Shown here one piece after another: positions 21,155 to 30,321 of a stretch of DNA of 64,000 nt. Origin of the DNA: Fragilaria crotonensis (taxonomy: Eukaryota; Bacillariophyta; Fragilariophyceae; Fragilariales; Fragilariaceae); NCBI GenBank assembly GCA_022925895.1, contig JAKSYS010000003.1, forward strand, positions 124,001-188,000, in the 5' to 3' direction. Position numbers and translations under genes: made by a program. The notes beneath the pieces are model-generated. The model did no database searches and was not told the origin of the DNA. It saw only the letters and a list, made by a program, of their open reading frames with translations. Each line of letters opens with the position of its first letter. The stretch's first letter is position 1.

Positions 21155-23524
21155 GTGGAAGTTTCTCGGCTACCATACTATGCAGAATCAGCCGGTGTTC
21201 GTGTAATTGACGTTGAGCTTCCAGGAAATGAAGTGGTCCACTTTAAGCCGGACGATATAAGCAGCATGCAAAACACAATTGCTAACACAGTCAGTGCACA
21301 GGACATATATTGGAACCGACCAGACGGAGATGTGTTCAACAAGTTGACATTGGAAAAATTCTTTGACTTGTACGTAGTGGAACGAGATCCGCGTTTGTCT
21401 ACCAAACACCAGATCGGGGAAATCTTTATACCTACAGATGAAGAGCTCGAGCGAAAACAAACTACACATCTGTATGTCTATTCAAGACGGGTGGCTACGT
21501 CATCCTTAGGACAAACAATCAACCGAATGAAGTTTATATCACCTGCATGTGGTGACTTGTATTACCTACGAATGCTACTTCGACACTACCCATCACGTTC
21601 TTTTGTTGATGCCCGTACTGTTGATGGCAATGTCTATGATACATGCCACGGTGCTTGCGTTGCTATGGGTATCGTATCCAACGAAAATGAATTTGATGTT
21701 ACCATGATGGAGGCAATCAGCAACCGTATCTTCTCAAGCCGACTTCGACATCTCTTTGTAATAGTTGTTCTGCAAGGCCATGCTGATCCGAAAACCAATT
21801 TTGACAAATACGCTCTATACATGTCCTTTGATTTCTACGATACTCGCAATATTGTTGTACCGATTCGTCAGCAAGGTGAACACATGTCTACCTCACATTC
21901 GCATTTCACGTTCGCCGATATGCCGTACGACATCCAGCAAGATTTGTTACAGGCGATTGAAAGATTGTTTCTTGACAATAATCTTGAGATGGCAGATTAT
22001 GGCATTCCATCACCAAAAGCACTCATCGAAAGTGAGCTTGAGCGTGAAAAGAAAAAGTACAATTTTGATGTCATTAGAGCAAAGCTTGATGGTATCGTTC
22101 TGAATCCAGAACAACAACAAATCATTGATTACATTATCAACCATACAGACAACATCTTTATCGATGCACCCTTTGGACGTGGCAAATCCTTTCTTCTTGA
22201 CTATGTTGTCGACTATATCCGCGTGCGACATTTTCAAGTTGTCCTCGTTTGTGCGCCAACAGGGGTAATGGCCATTGCACGCGGAGGGTTTACCATGCAC
22301 GGCCTCGTTAAAATGAACATTGAACCTGATGATGCCGGTCGCCTGCAATGCCATGTTGGTGACCATTCACAGCGCGCTGCGTTTATTCGCGGAGCTCACT
22401 ATTTAATCATTGAAGAAGGCGCAAACGCAAGTCGTCAAGTATGGGAAGCAATAGAAGATACATGCAGAAATATACGAGGAGGAAACAAACTCCCTTTCGG
22501 CGGTCTTCGTGTCATAACCGCCGGCGATTTCCGTCAGATCCCACCACCAATCAAATCTCACGATGAACGAGACGTTTACCATGCAAGTGTCAAGTCGTGG
22601 TCTGTATTCCAAAGTTTTACGATCCTGCACCTCACGAAGCCTATCCGAACTGCTAATGATCCAGAATGGACAACGGTTTGTGATAATCTAGGAAATGGTA
22701 CAACTGAACCCGTTGTTCCGGATGAAGATGGACGTTGGACATCAGTTGGACTCGCAACATGGGTCGACCTACCTGACACTGTAAAATGTTATGACGCAGA
22801 GACACAATTAAATGATGCCCGCGACTGGGCTCACCCCGATGTGAAAGACTATGATGCAGTAATTGTGTCTGCTTTGGTTGCTGTTACTAACAAGCAAGTC
22901 GATGAACACAACAACTACTTCCTAAGCAAGCTTGACACAGAAAGTCGTATTGTGGTGTCTGCAGATTCAGTTCTGGCGGATATGCCTACAGATGTAAAAT
23001 GCATCATATCAGATTTTACAGATACGATGACACACAATGAGATGCCGCCAAGCAAATTGCTACTCAAAGTAAATGGCATCTATACATGTATGAGGACGAT
23101 CAACTTTGCGCGCAAGTTGATGAATGGTACAATCGTACGCGTCAAAGCCCTCAACAAACAATACATAACGGTGCATAACTACACGACCAGCCTTCAAGAC
23201 GACATTCCACGCATTTCTTTCAGACATACTATCAATTCGAAGTCTCCGCTAAAAATCCAGAGGATACAATTTCCTCTTCGTCCTCGCTATGCCATGACAT
23301 CCAATATTGTACAAGGCAAAACGATTGAGCACATGCTCCTTGACTTGCGTCATGATCCTTTTGCTCATGGTCAGCTCCATGTCTCATGTAGCCGTGTTCC
23401 ACAAGCATCACAGATTCGAGTTCTCACTGTGAAGGAGCGCATCATCAACAATCGTGCACGAACATTGAATGTAATTCATCCAGTACTGTTGTCGGAAATT
23501 GAAGTTCCGGATGATGAAGTTTAG
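21155..23524 (+). CDS. Helitron 1 PIF1-like helicase part
   Basis: The 789-codon frame (true coding from about 21206) has SF1B helicase motifs in order: Walker A as APFGRGKSFLL (about 22166-22198), LIIEEGA as motif II, TAGDFRQIPPP as motif III, and PRYAMTSNIVQGKTIEHMLL and AHGQLHVSCSRV as motifs V/VI. PIF1-type helicases in Helitrons unwind the donor strand during rolling-circle transfer. Compared with the usual G-x-x-G-x-G-K-T and I-D-E, here the P-loop has Phe-Gly-Arg and the Walker B Asp is Glu. The frame is intact to its stop, unlike the Rep before it. AT-rich spacer with no certain gene follows to 23892. Confidence 0.85.
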   Translation: MEVSRLPYYAESAGVRVIDVELPGNEVVHFKPDDISSMQNTIANTVSAQDIYWNRPDGDVFNKLTLEKFFDLYVVERDPRLSTKHQIGEIFIPTDEELERKQTTHLYVYSRRVATSSLGQTINRMKFISPACGDLYYLRMLLRHYPSRSFVDARTVDGNVYDTCHGACVAMGIVSNENEFDVTMMEAISNRIFSSRLRHLFVIVVLQGHADPKTNFDKYALYMSFDFYDTRNIVVPIRQQGEHMSTSHSHFTFADMPYDIQQDLLQAIERLFLDNNLEMADYGIPSPKALIESELEREKKKYNFDVIRAKLDGIVLNPEQQQIIDYIINHTDNIFIDAPFGRGKSFLLDYVVDYIRVRHFQVVLVCAPTGVMAIARGGFTMHGLVKMNIEPDDAGRLQCHVGDHSQRAAFIRGAHYLIIEEGANASRQVWEAIEDTCRNIRGGNKLPFGGLRVITAGDFRQIPPPIKSHDERDVYHASVKSWSVFQSFTILHLTKPIRTANDPEWTTVCDNLGNGTTEPVVPDEDGRWTSVGLATWVDLPDTVKCYDAETQLNDARDWAHPDVKDYDAVIVSALVAVTNKQVDEHNNYFLSKLDTESRIVVSADSVLADMPTDVKCIISDFTDTMTHNEMPPSKLLLKVNGIYTCMRTINFARKLMNGTIVRVKALNKQYITVHNYTTSLQDDIPRISFRHTINSKSPLKIQRIQFPLRPRYAMTSNIVQGKTIEHMLLDLRHDPFAHGQLHVSCSRVPQASQIRVLTVKERIINNRARTLNVIHPVLLSEIEVPDDEV

Positions 23525-23892
23525 CGTGCACAACCGCTTCAATTTGAATGCATCAAGGCAATTGTCATAAACGGTAGTATCGCAATATCACCATTGGGAA
23601 CGGAGTACCACTTATCATCGTCGTCTTGCGAAGTAAGCGTTGATTTCTTGCAGAAAATGCCATCTGCTCTTAGGAGTTTTGTGATTGGCACAGATGAACA
23701 AGATAAATTTCTTGCGTTCTCATCGCATTTGGCACCAAATATGACGTTTCACGAATGAAGCATTCATTTCCTACGTCAATGTACTGAAAATAGATGACAA
23801 CCTGCATTTGCAATACGACTACACCAAAAACATCGTTCTTTCAAATCACAGGCATATCGAAGAGTTTTTACACATTTTGAATGCGAAAACGA

Positions 23893-25480
23893 TGGCCTCA
23901 CCTAAGAAATCGAAACATAGTCACATCACGGCTATTACTTCAGCTATTGAACACCCACCTCCTGCGAGTCCTGAACGTCTTTCTACTACAAGCAGCGCAA
24001 ATGACGAACATCTACTCCTGTCGCAGTAACACCTGGCCGTTCAGATCCCGGCACAGCAATCGGGAAACACGCGCGATCCACGAAAACTGTTCAGCAAACA
24101 CCTACAACCAAACCAATCATTCACAAGACATGGTCTGCTTGGAAAGCAAACCCAACCTTTCCAATTAGAGTCGTTATCACACACATTGCATTAGGAGGAG
24201 AAAAGAACGAAAAAACCGTCCTGGATGTTGTTGACACCTGTCAGCGATCTCCAAACTCGGCGATACATTTGCTGGGATCGTGCTTCTTTGGTCAAGTTTA
24301 ACCTATCAATCGGCCAAATCTGCGATATCAGCGGATTGCGGAAGTACATGCCTTCGAAAGGTTACAGCATTTCTCCCAAACTATGAATCCCCTTTCGAGT
24401 ATAATGGAACACTAACAATCACGAATCAAATTGACATCACTGCTGAATACACTCCAATTCCGCCGATAACAGCATCTCTCATCCATCAGAATGCTGGCGT
24501 GGGCCGTCTGTGTGGAATTGTTGAAGTCATGTCGACACCTTCCTTGGCATTACGCAAGTCATTCTACACAAACCACGAAGACGACGACATTCCCTATCTG
24601 ACATTTGATATTAAACTGAATGACGGTACAACTACAGAAGCATTTGTTTGGGGTGATCAAGCAACATCTCTCCATGAACAATCAATTGCCATTCACACCC
24701 ACCTTCTCTTGATTCGTGCATTTGCAAAATCTAGCGGTGGTTTGTCTGTTTCGCCCAACAAGTCAGCAGAAAACAAACAACCAATGATTATTGTGCTAAG
24801 TCCGCAACAATCCGCAACACAGAATGCCGCTAGTATGGAAAGTCTCGAATTCGTCCCGGACATCATCGTAATGAAAGCAGCACGCCATCATGCTCTTAAA
24901 ACACGTGTCGCAGCTCTTCAAGTTGAAATCACTGCTATCTTCAAGGAATATGACACTGAACCATACATACTTACTTGGAGGACCTTAGTATTTATGTACA
25001 GTATGTACTGATACTATGTACTACAATTACTGTGCTTAAACTCAACTAGAAGATTATAACCGTTATTTTGCACTGTACAAGTACAAGTACCTGGTAGGTA
25101 CACAGTAACACAAATTACTGTATCGAAATTCGTATGCAAAGGCGTACGCGCAAGTTCCGACATCATTAAGAAGTGTTGAACAGCAACCTTTCTGCGCCAC
25201 CGGGCAGAGTACATTCAACATCCCTTTGTTCCCCATTTATGAACAAAATGACCGAACCTTCAGCCATCGCCAAGTTCCCAGAAAGAGGAACACTTGCTTT
25301 CGTCGTCGGTTGACACCGGCGAAAATAAAAAATGCAAAACAGTTTGATTTATTGCTATCGCTACATCTTCAAGGATTCACGATCAAACGAAGAAAATGGA
25401 ATCGTGATGTTGAAGGTGCATATGTGTTGGAACGAACATGCAAACGGAAGTCCAAGATGAACGACCCAAACGTCCGATGA
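23893..25480 (+). pseudogene. Helitron 1 RPA-like single-strand DNA-binding protein, broken
   Basis: Coding character starts at the ATG at 23893 (MASPKKSKHSHITAITSAIE), passes through a second frame (KPIIHKTWSAWKANPTFPIR, about 24100-24160) and settles at 24280-25011, where an OB-fold typical of RPA is seen (YLTFDIKLNDGTTTEAFVWG, about 24591-24650). The frame stops inside a 125-bp repeated insertion (about 24985-25110). After it, protein-like sequence resumes to a stop at 25480 (VPRKRNTCFRRRLTPAKIKN). Plant and stramenopile Helitrons are known to carry RPA genes that coat single-stranded DNA during transfer. Two frame changes and one insertion break it here. Confidence 0.65.
24985..25110. repeat. 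Dispersed repeat copy 1 (insertion in the RPA frame)
   Basis: TTGGAGGACCTTAGT, ACAATTACTGTG, AGAAGATTATAACCGTT, TTTTGCACT and CACAGTAACACAAATTACTG recur in the same order at 34320-34490. It appears to interrupt the RPA-like reading frame. Confidence 0.6.
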
Positions 25481-25497
25481 GCTTGCCACGATCACCA

Positions 25498-26151
25498 TCA
25501 AAGCTCTTTCAGAAGGACATAAATGAACTTACATGGAATCATTAGGTTGATGAGCGCGAAGAGGGCTCTGAATTGTAACTCTGCGTCAAAAGGGTGTTGC
25601 ATCATTGAATTCCCCACAACTGAAATGCCACCAACCTTGAAAAGTACGGCCTTTTGAGAAGGGGCAAGGGCAACTTTGACGAGCGACCAACAACTCATTG
25701 CTTGCAGGACCTCATCGGACTGGAACAGCCTCATTGAATCCAGCATGATCACGATTCCATTCTTTCCCGAGCTTGATCCATCATGAAAGATGCCAGACAA
25801 GCTCACCATGGAGCAATGAAAACGCATACCCTCTCGACCTCCAAGAGGACGAGCCAGAAGAACGATAGCATGAAATGCCGCAGTATGCAGCTGCAGGCTG
25901 TCACGAAAGAGTAGCATACCACAAAGTACGATATCTGTGAGGCCTGCGCGTTGTGCAGTCGTTCGTTGACTCTCATCTTCAAGCAGGAAGGATAAAGCTT
26001 TCAAGCACATGGTCTGGATGACCTCCACATCGGCCAATACTACCATCGTTAGGGGTTCTCTCCATACATCCTGAGACATTGTAAAGCTCGATCGCCATTC
26101 ACGCGACAAGGGCATCGCGAGTAAGTCACGAACTTGCGGAGGTTTGTCCAA
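25498..26151 (-). pseudogene. Truncated armadillo-repeat protein gene (exon piece)
   Basis: The minus frame encodes helical, Leu/Ala-rich sequence with armadillo/HEAT-like repeats (VIQTMCLKALSFLLEDESQR; LQLHTAAFHAIVLLARPLGG; VLQAMSCWSLVKVALAPSQK; ELQFRALFALINLMIP). The possible start is the ATG at 26115. The frame ends in a canonical splice donor (CCAT^GTAAGTTC, exon edge 25533), but no further exon follows. Instead the Helitron 1 RPA frame ends 53 bp away on the other strand. It looks like a 5' gene piece cut off within its intron, consistent with Helitron capture. The function of the parent gene cannot be read. Confidence 0.6.
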
Positions 26152-27359
26152 TCGGATTGATGCGTGCGTCAGTCAGAACTTTGCGGGTGCTACCTGATTG
26201 GCTCTGTTTGTTCAAGGAAACTTGTTTTTCAAACATGGCTGACTCGTAGTTCGTCTGCAGCACCGGCGACCCTGGAACTTTCTACGAGTTGCCAACTCCA
26301 TCTTCAGGCCAGATAGTTTGCGCGGAGTACAACGTTCCAACTCATCCGACGATCCCTCCGCCGACGATGTGTCACAGACCATACCATCAGAGTTGTAACT
26401 GGTGGGTCACTTGAATCACCATCTGGGATAGACGAGGACGACGGCGATTCAGAGTTCTTGCGATTAGCCTTCCCACGCCCTCGATCGTCGCCCGACGACA
26501 GCGAAGCTGACGAGCAAAGCTCTCTTGTCACCGGACGAGGCTTCACCGGCGTATCCGGCAGTCGTTCCGCTGCCACTGGAATGATCAGGTTCGTACACGT
26601 CCAACCGTCTGACCTTTGGTTTGTGAGAAGAGTCGGCTGCAGGACTACGAAGGCGCTTTCGTTTCTTCAAACGCGACTCGTCTGCTGATTGTTCAGCAGA
26701 GTTATCTGCGTTACTCCCGAAGGGTCATCCTCCCCGAGGTGGGGGCATACGTGAGCTGGCCGTGACTTGTGCTGCTTCGTCGTGCCCAGAAGAAAAGGAA
26801 GATGAAGAGAATGTGGCTGATGAGTCCCCTGATTCATGTCGCTTTGGTGCAGCGCGAACCCCGCTGACACTGGCTGCATGTACCGGTAGCACTCTCGTGC
26901 GTTCGTCGATTTCCGCGGATGATGGCATGAATCGCGATCGGTCACTCGTCAGAGAGTCAATCCCCCCAGACTTTGCATCTAACGATCGATGTTGCTCGTG
27001 TTGTTCTCCTTCTGACATCGATCTGAGCCCGGATGTCAACAAAATTCTGCCATCTAGGGTCGATCGCCAGGCATACCCACATCCCACTGCAGCAACAACC
27101 GGCCCGCACATCCCATCGGCAGCCTTCCGTTGCACCACTCGAACTCTCCAGCCGCAATGACCTTTGCACACGGGAATCGATGTGGCCCGAGTTCTCCGTG
27201 CAGTCGATTCTTGAGGAATCGATCGACTCGAAGATGGGTACGCCCAACGACACAGCACCCCGAAAACGAAGCATTCCGCCATCCACGCATTTCGTTCGCA
27301 GTCGCCTTTGAGGACGACCCGGCAAGCCACCATCCAACCGGCACTTTGTCCCCATCCCA
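26152..27359. other. Region with weak coding signal on both strands, unassigned
   Basis: Open stretches overlap on both strands: minus 26464-26670 (MKKRKRLRSPAADSSHKPK, nuclear-signal-like), plus 26762-27160 (EEKEDEENVADESPDSC) and plus 27190-27311 (RKRSIPPSTHF). No domain is recognised. GC and Ser/Arg content are high. This could be further captured gene pieces within Helitron 1, or host sequence. I cannot tell which strand is real. Confidence 0.3.
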
Positions 27360-28062
27360 CCGTCCTCGCAATCAACAAAACAGACAATCAACCCGCTATC
27401 TTGGCGGGGACCGTGCAGTTGTCATCGACAAGGAAGCAGCAAAAGGAAGATCAAGCCGGCACTTCATCCTCATCCCCACCGTCCCTAACATTCAACAAAA
27501 CAGACAATCGACCCGCTATCTTGGCGGGGACTGTGCAGTTGTTGTCGAGAAGCAGAGACGCGGCGAGACGAAGATCAAACGGCAATTCATCCTCATCCTC
27601 ATCCCCACCGTCCCTCGCAATCAACAAAACAGACAATCGACCCGCTATCTTGGCAGGGACCGTGCAGTTGTTGTCGACAACGAGAGAAGCAGCGAACAGG
27701 AAGATCCAAACAGCAATTCATCCTCATCCTCATCCCCACCGTCCCTCCCATTCAACAAAACAGACAATCAACCCGCTATCTTGGCAGGGACCGTGCAGTT
27801 GTTGTCGACAAGGAGAGAAGCAGCGAAGACGAAGATCCAAACGGCAATTCATCCTCATCCTCATCCCCACCGTCCCTCGCAATCAACAAAACAGACAATC
27901 GACCCGCTATCTTGGCGGGGACCGTGCAGTTGTTGTCGACAACGAGAGAAGCAGCAAAAAGGAAGATCCAAACAGCACTTCATCCTCATCCCCAACGTCC
28001 CTCGCACTCAACAAAACAGACAATCGACCCGCTATCTTGGCGGGGACCGCGCACTTCTCAAC
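27360..28062. repeat. Minisatellite, six units of 120-131 bp
   Basis: CAACAAAACAGACAATC starts units at 27373, 27493, 27622, 27753, 27884 and 28009. Each unit continues GACCCGCTATCTTGGCGGGG, ACCGTGCAGTTGTTGTCGA, a purine-rich stretch and TCATCCTCATCCCCACCGTC. Spacings are 120, 129, 131, 131 and 125, so frames shift between units, yet two plus frames stay open across nearly all of it. Confidence 0.85.
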
Positions 28063-28404
28063 GACGAAGGCAACAAAAACAACGATCAAACCATCGACGC
28101 CGCGATAAGTTGATAACAATATCACAAGCAATGAGTATAAAACACGTATTTTATTTCTCACTAGTGGGTGCCTCCCAATTGGTCGGACTTTTGGAATACG
28201 TGTACGGTAAAAACGAAAAAACCCACGCCTCCCAATCGGTCGGACTTTTGGAATACATGTACGGTATGGGTTGTGCACGGTTGTGTGTAGTGGCAAGCGT
28301 GCTGCAAATGATGTGTTTTACAACACAATTAGATGAGGAAAAAAGTGACAAATTCATAGAAATTTGCTAATTTAGATTGCCAAAATACACAGTATTGAAG
28401 TTGT

Positions 28405-30222
28405 TTACAAATCCTGTTGATGATACTGAGGGCACAGTTTTGATATCAGGACCTCCTTATAAACAATGTTGTGCAGAAGATGACCATCAGTAAATATGAA
28501 AAGATCATGTGGGTTACGAACTCTTGAGAGAGCAACGTAAAGCTGGCCATGTGCAAATACACCTTGTGGCAAGAAAATGCCAACTCTTCGCAATGTTTGA
28601 CCTTGACTCTTGTTGATCGTCATTGCATATGCTGGTTGAACTGGAAACTGACGTTGTTTGAAGACAAATGGCAGCTCATCTTGAGGTGATAGGAGAGCAA
28701 TCCGTGGTATGTCCACAATTTCTGCAGTGGTAGGAATCAAACACTGGAGGACAGACTGTGAGATACGGCGAACAATGAGGCGGGTGCCATTGCTGAGTGT
28801 GCTTGATAGGTTTCGACAGCATGACCAACATGCCTTTTTCAGAGTGAGGCAATGTGGTGGAAGGCCAGATAGCTCCAAAGAGTTCAGGAATTCAGGAGGA
28901 TAGAGGGTATGTGCAGGATCATTAGGTTCCTCAGATATGATGTTGTCAATACTGAGAAACACATGTTCATCATGAGGTAGCCTTGAGGTTACCATATCAT
29001 TGATTCTTTGAACATCTTTGTTTTAGGACATAGAATAGCACGTTCAGACCAATAGGCTGGTTCATTGGAAGAAAAATCATCAAACACATGCTCAACCAGT
29101 TCGTTTGTATCCTGAGGCTGGAATATATAAGATGGTAGATTTATTGGGGAAGGCTCCATATCCTCGCCGATCCTCAACAGGAAAGATGCAAAATGGGAAA
29201 GTACTTCTTGGAACTCTGGGTTAGCATTTGTGTTCTGTAAGTCCATTCGCAATCGCATATTTTCAGAGAGTTGCATTACATTCACAGATGATGTTTGCCA
29301 GACTTTGGATTGTAGGACAGTTGAATGCACAGTGGTAGCTCTTCCAGCATGGCGTAGTATGGGAAGCACTTGACGAAAGTCACCACCCATGACGACAACC
29401 AAGCCACCAAATGGAGCATCATTACGTTCAAGTAAATCACAAAGAGACTGTGAAAGAACATCAAGACCAACACCCTTAAGCATTGTGATCTCATCAATGA
29501 TCAAAATCTTTGCAACCTTCATAACTTCTGCCTTCTCTTTTGATAGGTTGCACATGGATGTTTCATATAATTGAATTGGAAGCCCGGATATATAGTGCAG
29601 AGTACGGCCCAAAGGGGCAAAGTTTGAGGCAGCAATGCCTGATATGGCCGTTGCAAGGGCAACCTTCCCTTCACTGCGCACCTTGGCAAGGATCATCCTG
29701 AACAACTCCGTCTTACCTGAGCCTGCAGGTCCATCAACAAAATAAACATTTTCTGATTTTCAGTACCAGCATTGTTGTTCACAGAAGCAAGTACAGCATC
29801 AAAAATAGCACGCTGTTCAAGATTCAGGAGAGGAGGCGATCCAGCTGCTGTTGAATATCAGTGTTGGATGATGACAGCTGCAATTCTAACAAATGGTTGA
29901 CTGAATTGTTGTCCATGGCACTCCCATGCTCCTCAACCAGAAGTGTGCGGAGGGATGGTATCCATTCGAATACAGAACGGCTGTGCATTATCCCCAGAAG
30001 GGCATCAAGTTTACGCACAAGGAGGTCCTGCAGGTGTTGTTCACTAAGGCTGGGTTGACGGTGTGCATAGTCTTCTGACAGGGCAGCCCAGTGAGAGTCA
30101 TAGAGTGACCTTGGGTCAGAGACATCACAGTTGAAGAGGATGATTGCAAAAGTCTTCTGAGCCTTGCTGGGAGAGTGTCTGTGTGGCTTCCTGCATGGCT
30201 CGATGCCACTCAGTATCATCAT
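28405..30222 (-). pseudogene. Helitron 2 left copy: PIF1-like helicase region, split
   Basis: All SF1B motifs are readable: GPAGSGKTELF (about 29720), LIIDEITMLKG (about 29490), VMGGDFRQVLP (about 29380), INKSQGQTLRRVGIF and FAHGQLYVALSRVRNPHD (about 28520-28620). The sequence is cut into three open segments (29824-30222, 28989-29705, 28405-28995). The right copy keeps the first two joined. Walker A and B are canonical, unlike Helitron 1. Confidence 0.8.
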
Positions 30223-30321
30223 CTAGAAGACCCAATGTACGACAGGCATCTTGAAATGTTGGACAAAGTACATCATCAACGGTTCGTAGAGCTTCAAAGC
30301 TTGTTGCACCTTTCACTACAG

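Larger units (their letters stand above)
18131..25480 (+). mobile_element. Helitron 1, Rep-helicase-RPA type (right end uncertain, possibly to 34,608)
   Basis: A rolling-circle transposon with Rep/HUH, PIF1-type helicase and RPA-like frames, all on plus. The 5' module is family R. No hairpin with CTRR occurs just after the RPA frame. The nearest matching end is the hairpin at 34578-34593 with CTGG at 34605-34608, so the element may extend across captured DNA to there, later split by Helitron 2. Rep and RPA are interrupted by frame changes, and the RPA by a 125-bp insertion. Confidence 0.75.

Noticed and set aside
25480-25540. 3' end of Helitron 1 just after the RPA frame
   Set aside because: No hairpin followed by CTRR is present in this stretch.
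27360-28062. CRISPR array
   Set aside because: Units of 120-131 bp adjoin without unique spacers, and the setting is eukaryotic.
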